From: Trachythela sp. YZ-2020
Lineage: Eukaryota > Cnidaria > Anthozoa > Malacalcyonacea > Clavulariidae
Assembly: GCA_016169945.1 (NCBI GenBank)
Contig: JADLSH010000138.1
Coordinates: forward strand, 1,477,501-1,541,500
Direction of reading: 5' to 3'
Length of the DNA: 64,000 bases
Shown piece by piece: positions 22,881 to 33,600 of the stretch (positions are counted from its first letter, which is position 1; each line of letters starts with the position of its first letter). A program made the translations under genes and the position numbers. The notes beneath the pieces were generated by a model. The model searched no databases, had not been told where the DNA came from, and worked only from the letters and a program-made list of their open reading frames with translations.

Positions 22881-23074
22881 GAACGAAGATTATCATAGTA
22901 CAAATTGCTTCGCAAAATTTCCTCTTAAACTCGCCTTTCTGCGATTTTTCAAAATATGACCCTTCTAGATTAATTGTCATTCTACCATATCCTATAGTAT
23001 TTAAAATTTTAGGATGTATATCCAGCATGAGCAACTCACGAGAACACTGGCATTCGTGACCGACATGAGAAATA

Positions 23075-24022
23075 GTGCACCTCACCCCAAAATATTTTTT
23101 TTGGGTATATCAAATCTTGGCATCATTTATAGTGTATCCGTGAAAATGTTAATTTATTTGGTCAAAATGTTTAAAGTTGACAAAAAGGCACTTTTTGATG
23201 GACCTTGTCCGTCGTTACGAGGAGTCTGGAACGAGTAAGTTTCGTGACGTCACACAAGGGACTCGTCAAAATAAACTTTCGGCCCACATTGCAAATTCCC
23301 TGTATACTGTCACAGATGATACTGTCGGCCATCTACATATGATATATCAGACCTACAAGCACGAAACTGTACGTAAAATGTTTCTCTTGAACAGAACTTT
23401 CGATCCACGCATCTTAGATGTATGAAACGTATGTAGTTCTCAAGGAAATGTGCACGAAAATCGATGTATGTTTCGCGGGTCAAACGACGAAAATATGTAT
23501 ATCGTGTGTACTAATTGTGTGTAGTGGGGGTAAACTTTTTTGACGCGTCTCAAGATATATTCTCATGCTTCATACCAAAAGATAGTCAACGTGCTCGAAC
23601 TAAATAATACAGTCTTGCAGATATAGCTTAATGCGGCATATTGTTAGATAGCTCTTCTAAAGCTGATTCTATCCATATATAGCAATTATATATATCCTGT
23701 GTACTAGTCTGTTTCATGGTTAGACATGATAGCCAGAAAAAACAGTGTAAACTTCGATTGATTCAAGGCAAGCAAAGCCGAAATGGCGAACTGAATACAA
23801 GCCGATCAAAGCTAAATGGCGACCACCTTGCATGACGTCAGAAAATGGGCTAGACCCAGGCTCTTTTTGGTTAGAAAATACGACGGCCAAGGTCCATCGA
23901 AAGCTAAGTTCAAAACGCCATAAAAATCGAACGACTTGGCCAAATTAAAAAACATTTTCACGGATATACTAGAAATGTGCCAAGATTTGATAAAGCCAAA
24001 AAATATTTGGGGTGAGGTGCAC
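23075..24022. mobile_element. Foldback element, ~200-bp arms
   Basis: GTGCACCTCACCCCAAAATA on the left is mirrored by TTTGGGGTGAGGTGCAC on the right. The arms share ATATCCGTGAAAATGTT and GATGGACCTTG. Open frames within mirror each other and are not genes. Confidence 0.8.
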
Positions 24023-24072
24023 TTTAACGTAATTGACAACCAAAACAATCAGTCCATGTGCTTTGGCACGTG

Positions 24073-24437
24073 GAGGCTGCTCCATTTACTGTTCGGAGTA
24101 CTCCGGATTTTGGGAACACTAATGGAATGGAACAGAACACGATCACATGACTGTTCGGAACTGTTCTGGCTGCCCCAACTTCAAAGTAGGGGCAGCCAGA
24201 ACAGAACAGGTAACCGCGTGATTTGTGACGTCAAAAAATGGCGGCGCCTACATTGGCATTAACTTGTCGGCCATATTGGAATGAATTTTAACCTGCAATC
24301 AGGTGTGTTTGATGTTCCAGAACCAGCGGTGCACTCCATTTTAGTCAAGTGATGTTCCAGAACAGTATGTGCACTCCATTACACACAATTCTGGAACAGT
24401 GTTTGGAATTATTCAGAACAGTAAATGGAGCAGCCTC
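24073..24437. mobile_element. MITE with GAGGCTGCTCCATTTACTG ends
   Basis: GAGGCTGCTCCATTTACTGT is mirrored by ACAGTAAATGGAGCAGCCTC. There is an inner hairpin of GGCTGCCCC/GGGGCAGCC around 24168-24200. It is non-coding. Confidence 0.8.
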
Positions 24438-24559
24438 AGGATGTCATTTGATAATCTCCGGGGAAAACCGTATCAAGTAAACAAGTTGATTTTAGTGCAA
24501 CTTTAGGAACAAGCTTGCATACATGTATGCTGAAATAGATCATATAGCCGTCTTAGCTG

Positions 24560-24790
24560 AATCGAAATGAACTCAAATGTCAGTGTGCTTGATTAACTCG
24601 TGTAAGTTGAGATTGGTTGGTTCTCTCCTGTGCTTCGAGGGTTTTTCTTCGGGTACTCCGGTTTTCCTCCATCACTGAAAACTAACCCCAAGGCACTAAC
24701 CTTAACTAACTGACGCTCGGAACCTTTCTCGATTGGGTTGTAAAACCTGTTAAGGCTTTCCGTCCACCTCAGAGTGGTAAGCATAATAAA
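24560..24790. repeat. Possible SINE-like dispersed repeat
   Basis: The stretch GGTTCTCTCCTGTGCTTCGA, then TTCGGGTACTCCGGTTTTCC, resembles a repeat I recall from many marine invertebrate genomes. Only one copy is in the window. Confidence 0.35.
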
Positions 24791-25139
24791 GAAAAAGCCA
24801 AGATTATTTTATCAGACCATTTTCACTTCGTGCGACTTGTGTTTCGTTAGTGGTCTCTGCAGGCCTATGCAAACCTATAACAAAGGACATCCTATTGTGT
24901 AAACAGAATGCTCACGAGGTAACTCTACTATATAACCAAGGGTATTAAGGGGTTCATTTCTTATCTGGGGGGGCTGGTGGAATTTAGTGAGCTCTCTTAA
25001 ATCTTTGGCATGGTCCATCCCCATGATAAACTTTTCCCCACCCCTAAATAATGATATTTTTTCATAAGACCCCCCTCCCAACCTCTCCTAAAAATCCAAA
25101 GAACATGGAACCTTAAAATCTCGTTTTTGTGAGCAAAAA

Positions 25140-25345
25140 GTTCTCATTTTCGGTCACGTACTAGAAAATATGACAGGTAAAAATGGTCTTTCCAAAAAAT
25201 TTCATTTACATTACTGGTTAAACGGCCAAAACGCTTTATTGTTTACAAACTTGTCGTCCCAGCTCCAGTTTCGAGCCAATCTGGAGCTGGCTCCAGTTTC
25301 GCGAAACTGGAGCTGCCAATCTGGAGCCAACTGGCTCATCGTGGC
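25140..25345 (-). repeat. Inverted copy of the 53455-53650 repeat
   Basis: It reads as the reverse complement of 53455-53650, including the palindromic GGCTCCAG/CTGGAGCC words and GGTCACGTACTAGAAAATAT. Confidence 0.85.
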
Positions 25346-25930
25346 TGGAGAGTCAGAATGACTTTGATTCTTTGAATTTGTTAAAAGTGCATTAAATCTG
25401 AAGTCGTATCTGTTGTCTCAAAGGAGCAACATTGCAACAAGTCATTATTGCGTCTGTGATCTTATCACAGGAAAGTTGTGATACAATCGCAAGCGTCACG
25501 CATCACCCATAAGTGCATGCATATTTGTTCATAGGATATAGACCTCAACATAGACATAGTCACAGATTGTCGTATTATGTCTTATATAAATTATGAAATA
25601 TCTATTTTTAAACGAGTCAGTATCAACTTTTTGATACTGAAAGATTATTGCATTTGTGTGTGAACGATTTACGATTGCTCTGTTGAGAAAATTGGCATTC
25701 AGACATTGCACACTGTCAAAATCATTCATTAAAATCAAGGCTGGTTTTCATAGTGGCATAGATATTTTTTGCTTGGTGCCTTGGTTGGGTTGGTGTGTTT
25801 TCACTGTTTTGCTTCCTGATACATAACGTCTGATCATTATCTTAGCCTAGTAAAATAGATAAGCTGTTTGTTTGTCCTGTGTATACGCATTTTCGCCATT
25901 GTCGCCTTTTCAAAACAATTAGCTAATAAC

Positions 25931-26601
25931 GAGTTAGGGTTTTTGTCGAGGGTCAGAGGTCGAGGGTGGAAGGTCGAGGTCAAGGGTGGAATTTCGAGGT
26001 CGAAAGTCGAGGTCGAAAAATTGATTTCATTGGTTAACTGTTGAATTTGAGTAGAATGGTGAATGGTGTAGAAACGTTTAAAAACTACACTTTTGTCAAT
26101 TTACAGAACTTTTTTTCGTAAATATCAACACGAAATATTGATTAGTAAGGTAAATTAATGATACTAAATTTAGATTTTATAATTGTTGTTAAATTGACAA
26201 GGCCGCGGTCATAACGAAAAATAGTAATTTAACTTACTAATCAATATTTCGTGTTAATATTTACCGAAAAGAAGTTCTGTAAATTGACAAAAGTGTAGTT
26301 TTTAAAAGTTTTTACGCCATTCAGCATTCTACTCAAATTCAACAGTACCAATGAAATCAATTTTTCGACCTCGACTTTCAATCCTCGACATTTGACCTCG
26401 ACATTCGACCCTCGACCTCGACCTTCCACCCTTGACCCCCGACCCCTGACCCTCGACCTCGACCTTCCACCCTTGACCCCCGACCTCTGACCCTCGACCT
26501 CGACCTTCCACCCTTGACCCCCGACATCTGACCCTCGACCTCGACCTTCCACCCTTGACCCCCGACCTCTGACCCTCGACCCTTGACAAAAACCCAAACT
26601 C
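25931..26601. mobile_element. Mutator-like (MULE-type) non-autonomous element with repeat-expanded arm
   Basis: The ends are GAGTTAGGGTTTTTGTCGAG and the mirrored GACAAAAACCCAAACTC. A perfect 9-bp target duplication, GCTAATAAC, lies at 25922-25930 and 26602-26610. Long inverted arms meet near 26190. The right arm (26360-26590) holds about four ~54-bp units built on CTCGACCTCGACCTTCCACC that are hardly expanded on the left. The RGSRV-rich minus-strand open frames come from these units. The 9-bp duplication and long arms fit the Mutator superfamily. Confidence 0.8.
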
Positions 26602-26619
26602 GCTAATAACCTGCGGTCT

Positions 26620-27145
26620 GCACAAATTTGATACATCTTTATTTTAATTTGTACTTTGTATGTTATTATTTGTAATAAAGTACTATATTTAGTATTTCAG
26701 TTTTCCTTGTTTACGGTAACCTGGTAACAAAATTGAGCCGAATAACACCTTTATTATTCCGAATAGACTTTATACCGTGCATGAGTTGCGACTACCTGCA
26801 GCCAATCACAATGAGCTGTTTTAATTATTAGCTTTCAATTATTAAGTTGTGAAGATAGTATTGCGGAGAACACGTTTTGTACACACAGGCTAGGAGTATA
26901 GTCGAACGTTCTGAAAATCTTATATTACAAGCTTATAAATTCAAAAGTATACACGAAAGCATCATTATACCCAGCGGATTAAAAAAATATCTTATTGAAG
27001 CATATGATATAAGTTTTTGGATTACAGTATCTCTTTATACTATGTTTGGTATGTCATGCCTTAGAGTTTGTATATGGATTTATATTGCCAGGATGCAAAG
27101 ATCCTCGCTCAAATTCAGTGTGGCCGATGGCCCACAGGTGTCACT
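26620..27145. other. No gene recognised
   Basis: AT-rich lead-in to the satellite. 26947-27052 is a second copy of the repeat at 15334-15432. Confidence 0.55.
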
Positions 27146-30100
27146 GCAAAAACAAAAACTCCACGGCAAAAACAAAAGTTCACGGCACAAACAACAAAGT
27201 TCACGGCACCAACAACAAAGTTCACGGCACAAACAACAAAGTTCACGTCACAAACAACAAAACTCACGGCACAAACAACAAAGTTCACGGCACAAACAAC
27301 AAAGTTCACGGCACAAACAACAGAAGTTCACGGCACAAACAACAAAGTTCACGGCACAAACAACAAAGTTCACGTCACAAACAACAAAGTTCACGGCACA
27401 AACAACAAAGTTCACGGCACAAACAACAAAGTTCACGGCACAAACAACAAAGTTCACGTCACAAACAACAAAGTGCACGTCACAAACAACAAAGTTCACG
27501 TCACAAACAACAAAGTTCACGTCACAAACTACAAAGTTCACGGCACAAACAACAAAACTCACGTCACAAACAACAAAGTTCACGGCGCAAACAACAAAGT
27601 TCACGGCGCAAACAACAAAGTTCACGGCACAAACAACAAAGTTCACGGCGCAAACAACAAAGTTCACGGCACAAACAACAAAGTTCACGGCACAAACAAC
27701 AAAGTTCACGTCACAAACAACAAAGTTCACGTCACAAACAACAGAAGTTCACGGCACAAACAACAAAGTTCACGTCACAAACAACAAAGTTCACGGCACA
27801 AACAACAAAGTTCACGGCACAAACAACAAAGTTCACGGCACAAAGAACAAAGTTCACGGCACAAACAACAAAGTTCACGGCACAAACAACAAAGTTCACG
27901 GCACAAACAACAAAGTTCACGTCACAAACAACAAAGTTCACGGCACAAACAACAAAGTTCACGGCGCAAACAACAAAGTTCACGGCACAAACAACAAAGT
28001 TCACGGCGCAAACAACAAAGTTCACGGCACAAACAACAAAGTTCACGGCACAAACAACAAAGTTCACGTCACAAACAACAAAGTTCACGGCGCAAACAAC
28101 AAAGTTCACGGCACAAACAACAAAGTTCACGGCACAAACAACAAAGTTCACGGCACAAACAACAAAGTTCACGGCACAAACAACAAAGTTCACGGCACAA
28201 ACAACAAAGTTCACGGCACAAACAACAAAGTTCACGTCACAAACAACAAAGTTCACGGCACAAACAACAAAGTTCACGGCACAAACAACAAAGTTCACGT
28301 CACAAACAACAAAGTTCACGGCACAAACAACAAAGTTCACGGCACAAACAACAAAGTTCACGTCACAAACAACAAGTTCACGGCACAAACAACAAAGTTC
28401 ACGTCACAAACAACAAAGTTCACGGCACAAACAACAAAGTTCACGACACAAACAACAAAGTTCACGGCACAAACAACAAAGTTCACGGCACAAACAACAA
28501 AGTTCACGTCACAAACAACAAAGTTAACGGCACAAACAACAAAGTTAACGGCACAAACAACAAAGTTCACGGCACAAACAACAAAGTTCACGGCACAAAC
28601 AACAAAGTTCACGGCACAAACAACAAAGTTCACGGCACAAACAACAAAGTTCACGGCACACACAACAAAGTTCACGGCGCAAACAACAAAGTTCACGGCA
28701 CAAACAACAAATTTCACGGCACAAACAACAAAGTTCACGTGACAAACAACAAAGTTCGCGTCACAAACAACAGAAGTTCACGGCACAAACAACAAAGTTC
28801 AAGTCACAAACAACAAAGTTCACGGCACAAACAACAAAGTTCAAGTCACAAACAACAAAGTTCACGGCACAAACAACAAAGTTCACGGCGCAAACAACAA
28901 AGTTCACGGCGCAAACAACAAAGTTCACGGCACAAACAACAAAGTTCACGGCGCAAACAACAAAGTTCACGGCACAAACAACAAAGTTCACGGCACAAAC
29001 AACAAAGTTCACGGCACAAACAACAAAGTTCACGTCACAAACAACAAAGTTCACGGCACAAACAACAAAGTTCACGGCACAAACAACAAAGTTCACGGCA
29101 CAAACAACAAAGTTCACGTCACAAACAACAAAGTGCACGTCACAAACAACAAAGTTCACGTCACAAACAACAAAGTTCACGTCACAAACTACAAAGTTCA
29201 CGGCACAAACAACAAAACTCACGTCACAAACAACAAAGTTCACGGCGCAAACAACAAAGTTCACGTCACAAACAACAAAGTTCACGTCACAAACAACAAA
29301 GTTCACGGCACAAACAACAAAGTTCACGGCACAAACAACAAAGTTCACGGCACAAACAACAAAGTTCACGTCACAAACAACAAAGTTCACGGCGCAAACA
29401 ACAAAGTTCACGGCACAAACAACAAAGTTCACGGCACAAACAACAAAGTTCACGGCACACACAACAAAGTTCACGGCGCAAACAACAAAGTTCACGGCAC
29501 AAACAACAAATTTCACGGCACAAACAACAAAGTTCACGTGACAAACAACAAAGTTCGCGTCACAAACAACAGAAGTTCACGGCACAAACAACAAAGTTCA
29601 AGTCACAAACAACAAAGTTCACGGCACAAACAACAAAGTTCAAGTCACAAACAACAAAGTTCACGGCACAAACAACAAAGTTCACGGCGCAAACAACAAA
29701 GTTCACGGCGCAAACAACAAAGTTCACGGCACAAACAACAAAGTTCACGGCGCAAACAACAAAGTTCACGGCACAAACAACAAAGTTCACGGCACAAACA
29801 ACAAAGTTCACGGCACAAACAACAAAGTTCACGTCACAAACAACAAAGTTCACGGCACAAACAACAAAGTTCACGGCACAAACAACAAAGTTCACGGCAC
29901 AAACAACAAAGTTCACGTCACAAACAACAAAGTGCACGTCACAAACAACAAAGTTCACGTCACAAACAACAAAGTTCACGTCACAAACTACAAAGTTCAC
30001 GGCACAAACAACAAAACTCACGTCACAAACAACAAAGTTCACGGCGCAAACAACAAAGTTCACGTCACAAACAACAAAGTTCACGTCACAAACAACAAAG

Positions 30101-31720
30101 TTCACGGCACAAACAACAAAGTTCACGGCACAAACAACAAAGTTCACGGCACAAACAACAAAGTTCACGTCACAAACAACAAAGTTCACGGCGCAAACAA
30201 CAAAGTTCACGGCACAAACAACAAAGTTCACGTCACAAACAACAAAGTTCACGGCACAAACAACAAAGTTCACGGCACAAACAACAAAGTTCACGGCACA
30301 AACAACAAAGTTCACGGCACAAACAACAAAGTTCACGTCACAAACAACAAAGTTCACGGCACAAACAACAAAGTTCACGGCACAAACAACAAAGTTCACG
30401 TCACAAACAACAAAGTTCACGGCACAAACAACAAAGTTCACGGCACAAACAACAAAGTTCACGTCACAAACAACAAGTTCACGGCACAAACAACAAAGTT
30501 CACGTCACAAACAACAAAGTTCACGGCACAAACAACAAAGTTCACGACACAAACAACAAAGTTCACGGCACAAACAACAAAGTTCACGGCACAAACAACA
30601 AAGTTCACGTCACAAACAACAAAGTTAACGGCACAAACAACAAAGTTAACGGCACAAACAACAAAGTTCACGGCACAAACAACAAAGTTCACGGCACAAA
30701 CAACAAAGTTCACGGCACAAACAACAAAGTTCACGGCACAAACAACAAAGTTCACGGCACACACAACAAAGTTCACGGCACATACAACAAAGTTCACGTC
30801 ACAAACAACAAAGTTCACGGCACAAACAACAAAGTTCACGTCACAAACAACAAAGTTCACGTCACAAACAACAAAGTTCACGGCACATACAACAAAGTTC
30901 ACGGCACAAACAACAAAGTTCACGGCACCAACAACAAAGTTCACGGCACAAACAACAAAGTTCACGTCACAAACAACAAAGTTCACGTCACAAACAACAA
31001 AGTTCACGTCACAAACAACAAAGTTAACGGCACATACAACAAAGTTCACGGCACAAACAACAAAGTTCACGGCACCAACAACAAAGTTCACGGCACAAAC
31101 AACAAAGTTCACGGCACAAACAACAAAGTTCACGGCACAAACAACAAAGTTCACGTCACAAACAACAAAGTTCACGTCACAAACAACAAAGTTCACGGCA
31201 CATACAACAAAGTTCACGTCACAAACAACAAAGTTCACGGCACAAACAACAAAGTTCACGTCACAAACAACAAAGTTCACGTCACAAACAACAAAGTTCA
31301 CGGCACATACAACAAAGTTCACGGCACAAACAACAAAGTTCACGGCACCAACAACAAAGTTCACGGCACAAACAACAAAGTTCACGTCACAAACAACAAA
31401 ACTCACGGCACAAACAACAAAGTTCACGTCACAAACAACAAAGTTCACGGCACAAACAACAAAGTTCACGTCACAAACAACAAAGTTCACGGCACATACA
31501 ACAAAGTTCACGTCACAAACAACAAAGTTCACGGCACAAACAACAAAGTTCACGTCACAAACAACAAAGTTCACGTCACAAACAACAAAGTTAACGGCAC
31601 ATACAACAAAGTTCACGGCACAAACAACAAAGTTCACGGCACCAACAACAAAGTTCACGGCACAAACAACAAAGTTCACGGCACCAACAACAAAGTTCAC
31701 GGCACAAACAACAAAGTTCA
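27146..31720. repeat. Satellite/minisatellite of 21-bp units (about 215 copies)
   Basis: The unit begins TTCACGGCAC and ends AACAACAAAG. Most units are exactly 21 bp, with recurring variants: TTCACGTCAC, TTCACGGCGC, TTCAAGTCAC, GTGCACGTCAC and TTAACGGCAC. Length variants of 22 bp (ACAGAAG, at about 27328, 27740, 28771 and 29570) and 20 bp (near 28372 and 30470) mark larger duplicated blocks. The rare TTCAAGTCAC variants recur in the same order after 28771 and 29570, giving a 799-bp higher-order period (38 units plus 1 bp). Because 21 is divisible by 3 and the unit lacks stops in most frames, the array yields long spurious open frames on both strands (repeats such as FTAQTTK, HGTNNKV, SRHKQQS). 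Confidence 0.97.
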
Positions 31721-32346
31721 CCACAATTTAGATCCGCAATTTGATAATTTGTTTGCCGAGATGTTGAACTAATCAAAGTACCTCTTTATGGTTTTCTTTT
31801 AGGAATGCATTTCAAAGTCTGCTATTCAGACAAAGTTTGAATCTCATGCTGACCAAGGCATACAGACTACAGGTTTAGTGAGGAGGATTATGGAAATAGT
31901 TGAAGCGAAATCTGAAGCAGAAAGGTACAGTCCACTAGAGGTTCGGATCGGATCGGATTGGACAGTTCGAATCCGACAATTGTTGATGATTAAAATCCGA
32001 ATCCAATCGATCCGAAAAACTTGAATCCGAGTCCAATCCGATCCGACACTAAAACAGCATACCGATCCGATCCGAAAAAATCCGAATCGAAATAATATAT
32101 ACGGTTTCCTTAACTTAGTTACCTTAACGAAACTTTTATAAATCTCTTTTTCGCGCGAGCATAATAATATGTTCGCGTACTAGGGGTCGCATACTCGCAT
32201 TGAAAAATGCTTGGAAATTGCAATACTGACAATAGGAATTAGAACCCAGTTGTAGTGAAACGCTTCACAGAAATTCATGTTAAGGGTTCGTCAATCGAAA
32301 TCCGATAGGATCCGACTGCCATACAGGTTTCCTAGTCCGATCCGAC
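31721..32346 (+). pseudogene. Stray copy of mitofusin exon 10 with its flanks
   Basis: This block matches 36224-36840 nearly base for base: the end of intron 9 with its acceptor TTTTAG, all of exon 10, its donor, and the left part of the MITE that lies just inside intron 10. The exon copy at about 31804-31925 still reads as an open frame starting [16 protein letters not shown] and ending EAER, with a handful of substitutions against the real exon. It lies about 1.7 kb upstream of the mitofusin start codon, so it cannot be used in the normal order. The block begins exactly where the 21-bp satellite stops and ends where reversed satellite units begin. A partial, isolated duplication is the simplest reading. 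Confidence 0.85.
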
Positions 32347-32349
32347 TTT

Positions 32350-32445
32350 GACCTTTGTTCTTTGTGCCGTGAACTTTTGTTATTTGTGCCGTGAACTTTT
32401 GTTATTTGTGCCGTGAACTTTTGTTATTTGTGCCGTGAACTATAT
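32350..32445. repeat. Short inverted array of the same satellite motif (22-bp units)
   Basis: About four units containing GTGCCGTGAACTTTTGTTA lie here. They are the reverse complement of the 27-31.7 kb satellite unit, lengthened to 22 bp by one extra T/A. They sit immediately after the truncated MITE copy that follows the stray exon 10. The following sequence (TTTCCTGCCA, repeated) looks unrelated. Confidence 0.85.
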
Positions 32446-32529
32446 TTCCTGCCAATTTCCTTCCAAAAAGGATTTCCTGCCATTTTTCCTGCCACAGCCC
32501 AATATTTCCTTTTGCCAGGAAATTTCCGG

Positions 32530-33177
32530 GCAAGTGGTGCGAGTGGCGAGTCACTCGCGAGTGAGTGGCGAGTTACCCGCGAGTGAGTGGCGAGTTACCC
32601 GCGAGTGAGTGGCGAGTTACTCGCGAGTGAGTGGCGAGTCAGCGAGTGAGTGGCAAGTCACTCGCAATCTACGAACGAGCGAATAGCGAGAGAAGTGTGC
32701 CAAGTAAGTGCGTGAGTGTGTCAATATACATCAGGAATAGAATACATTTGAGAAAGCCATGGCATATGGAATATCATTCTATAACCTTATACTTATCATA
32801 AACAAACAATTTCGTTATTAAAATAAAGGAAATAAGCAGAGACTATCGTCAGTGTGCAACAAATTTAGTTACATAGGCCTAATAATGACTCGATATTACG
32901 GGATAAAACGCTCGATCGAGTAATTTGCAATGTCAACATTCGGATTAATAACAAAATAATATAGTAAGATAAAAGTTACCTTCATTTTAAACGTTGATGA
33001 GTGGAATCACCGTACCAGCCATGGTTTTCTCAAATGTATTCGGCTATTCCTGATGCATATATTGACGCACTCACGCGCTTACTTGGCACACTTCAGTCGC
33101 TATTCGCTCGCTCGTAGCTTGCGAGTGACTCACTAACTTGCCATTCACCCGCAAGTGACCCGCTACGTACTCGCAAC
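32530..33177. mobile_element. Foldback element with CGAGTGAGTGGCGAGT tandem repeats
   Basis: The left arm starts with about five 22-23-bp units (GTGGCGAGTTACCCGCGAGT) and continues through GTGTGCCAAGTAAGTGCG and TTTGAGAAAGCCATGG. The right arm (33015-33177) mirrors these (CCATGGTTTTCTCAAATG, CGCTTACTTGGCACAC) with fewer units. Confidence 0.8.
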
Positions 33178-33184
33178 TCATGTT

Positions 33185-33334
33185 AAGCCGGTTTTCCACT
33201 TGCGATTTTTTTCGCGCGAAGCGAATTTTTCATTTGTATTTGGTCTCTCAACTGGAACCATGTGGAACTAATTGGATAAAGACAAAAGAAAAATTCGCTT
33301 CGCGCGAAAAAAATCGCAAGTGGAAAACCGGCTT
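33185..33334. mobile_element. Palindromic MITE just upstream of mitofusin, ~47-bp arms
   Basis: AAGCCGGTTTTCCACTTGCG and the adjoining TTTTTTTCGCGCGAAGCG are mirrored at 33288-33334. It lies about 265 bp before the mitofusin ATG, so it may sit in the promoter or 5' untranslated region. Confidence 0.85.
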
Positions 33335-33600
33335 TACTCGCGGTCGGTACTGTATCATAACCTATACATAGAAATGTAATCATTTGTGATAGACAATCGA
33401 TCGACGATTAGAATTCAAAATCGTGTCCCGGAGTACTAATGTTTTGACAAATTTTGACTCTGACTAGAAATATTGCATTGCATTTTGTTATCTTATTTCC
33501 TGCGCATTCAACAATCTCACTGGGCATTCCCAGGCATTCTTTAGTAGCACCCAGTCACATTGAACGGCAAAGGAGCGTTCAAGGAGAGCATGCAAACGGA

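Noticed and set aside
26241..26636. Minus-strand RGSRV-rich open frames
   Set aside because: They come from the ~54-bp repeats in one arm of the Mutator-like element.
27146..31720. CRISPR-like array of short repeats
   Set aside because: Units are contiguous with no unique spacers, and the genome is an animal's.
26877..31772. Very long open frames of up to 1186 codons on + and several on -, all made of 7-residue repeats
   Set aside because: They are forced by a 21-bp tandem repeat lacking stops in most frames; both strands are open at once, and there is no non-repeat domain.
33454..33600. Upstream in-frame extension of the mitofusin first exon
   Set aside because: The extra N-terminal residues do not resemble the family, and the ATG at 33601 fits the conserved start; a 5' untranslated exon is more likely.
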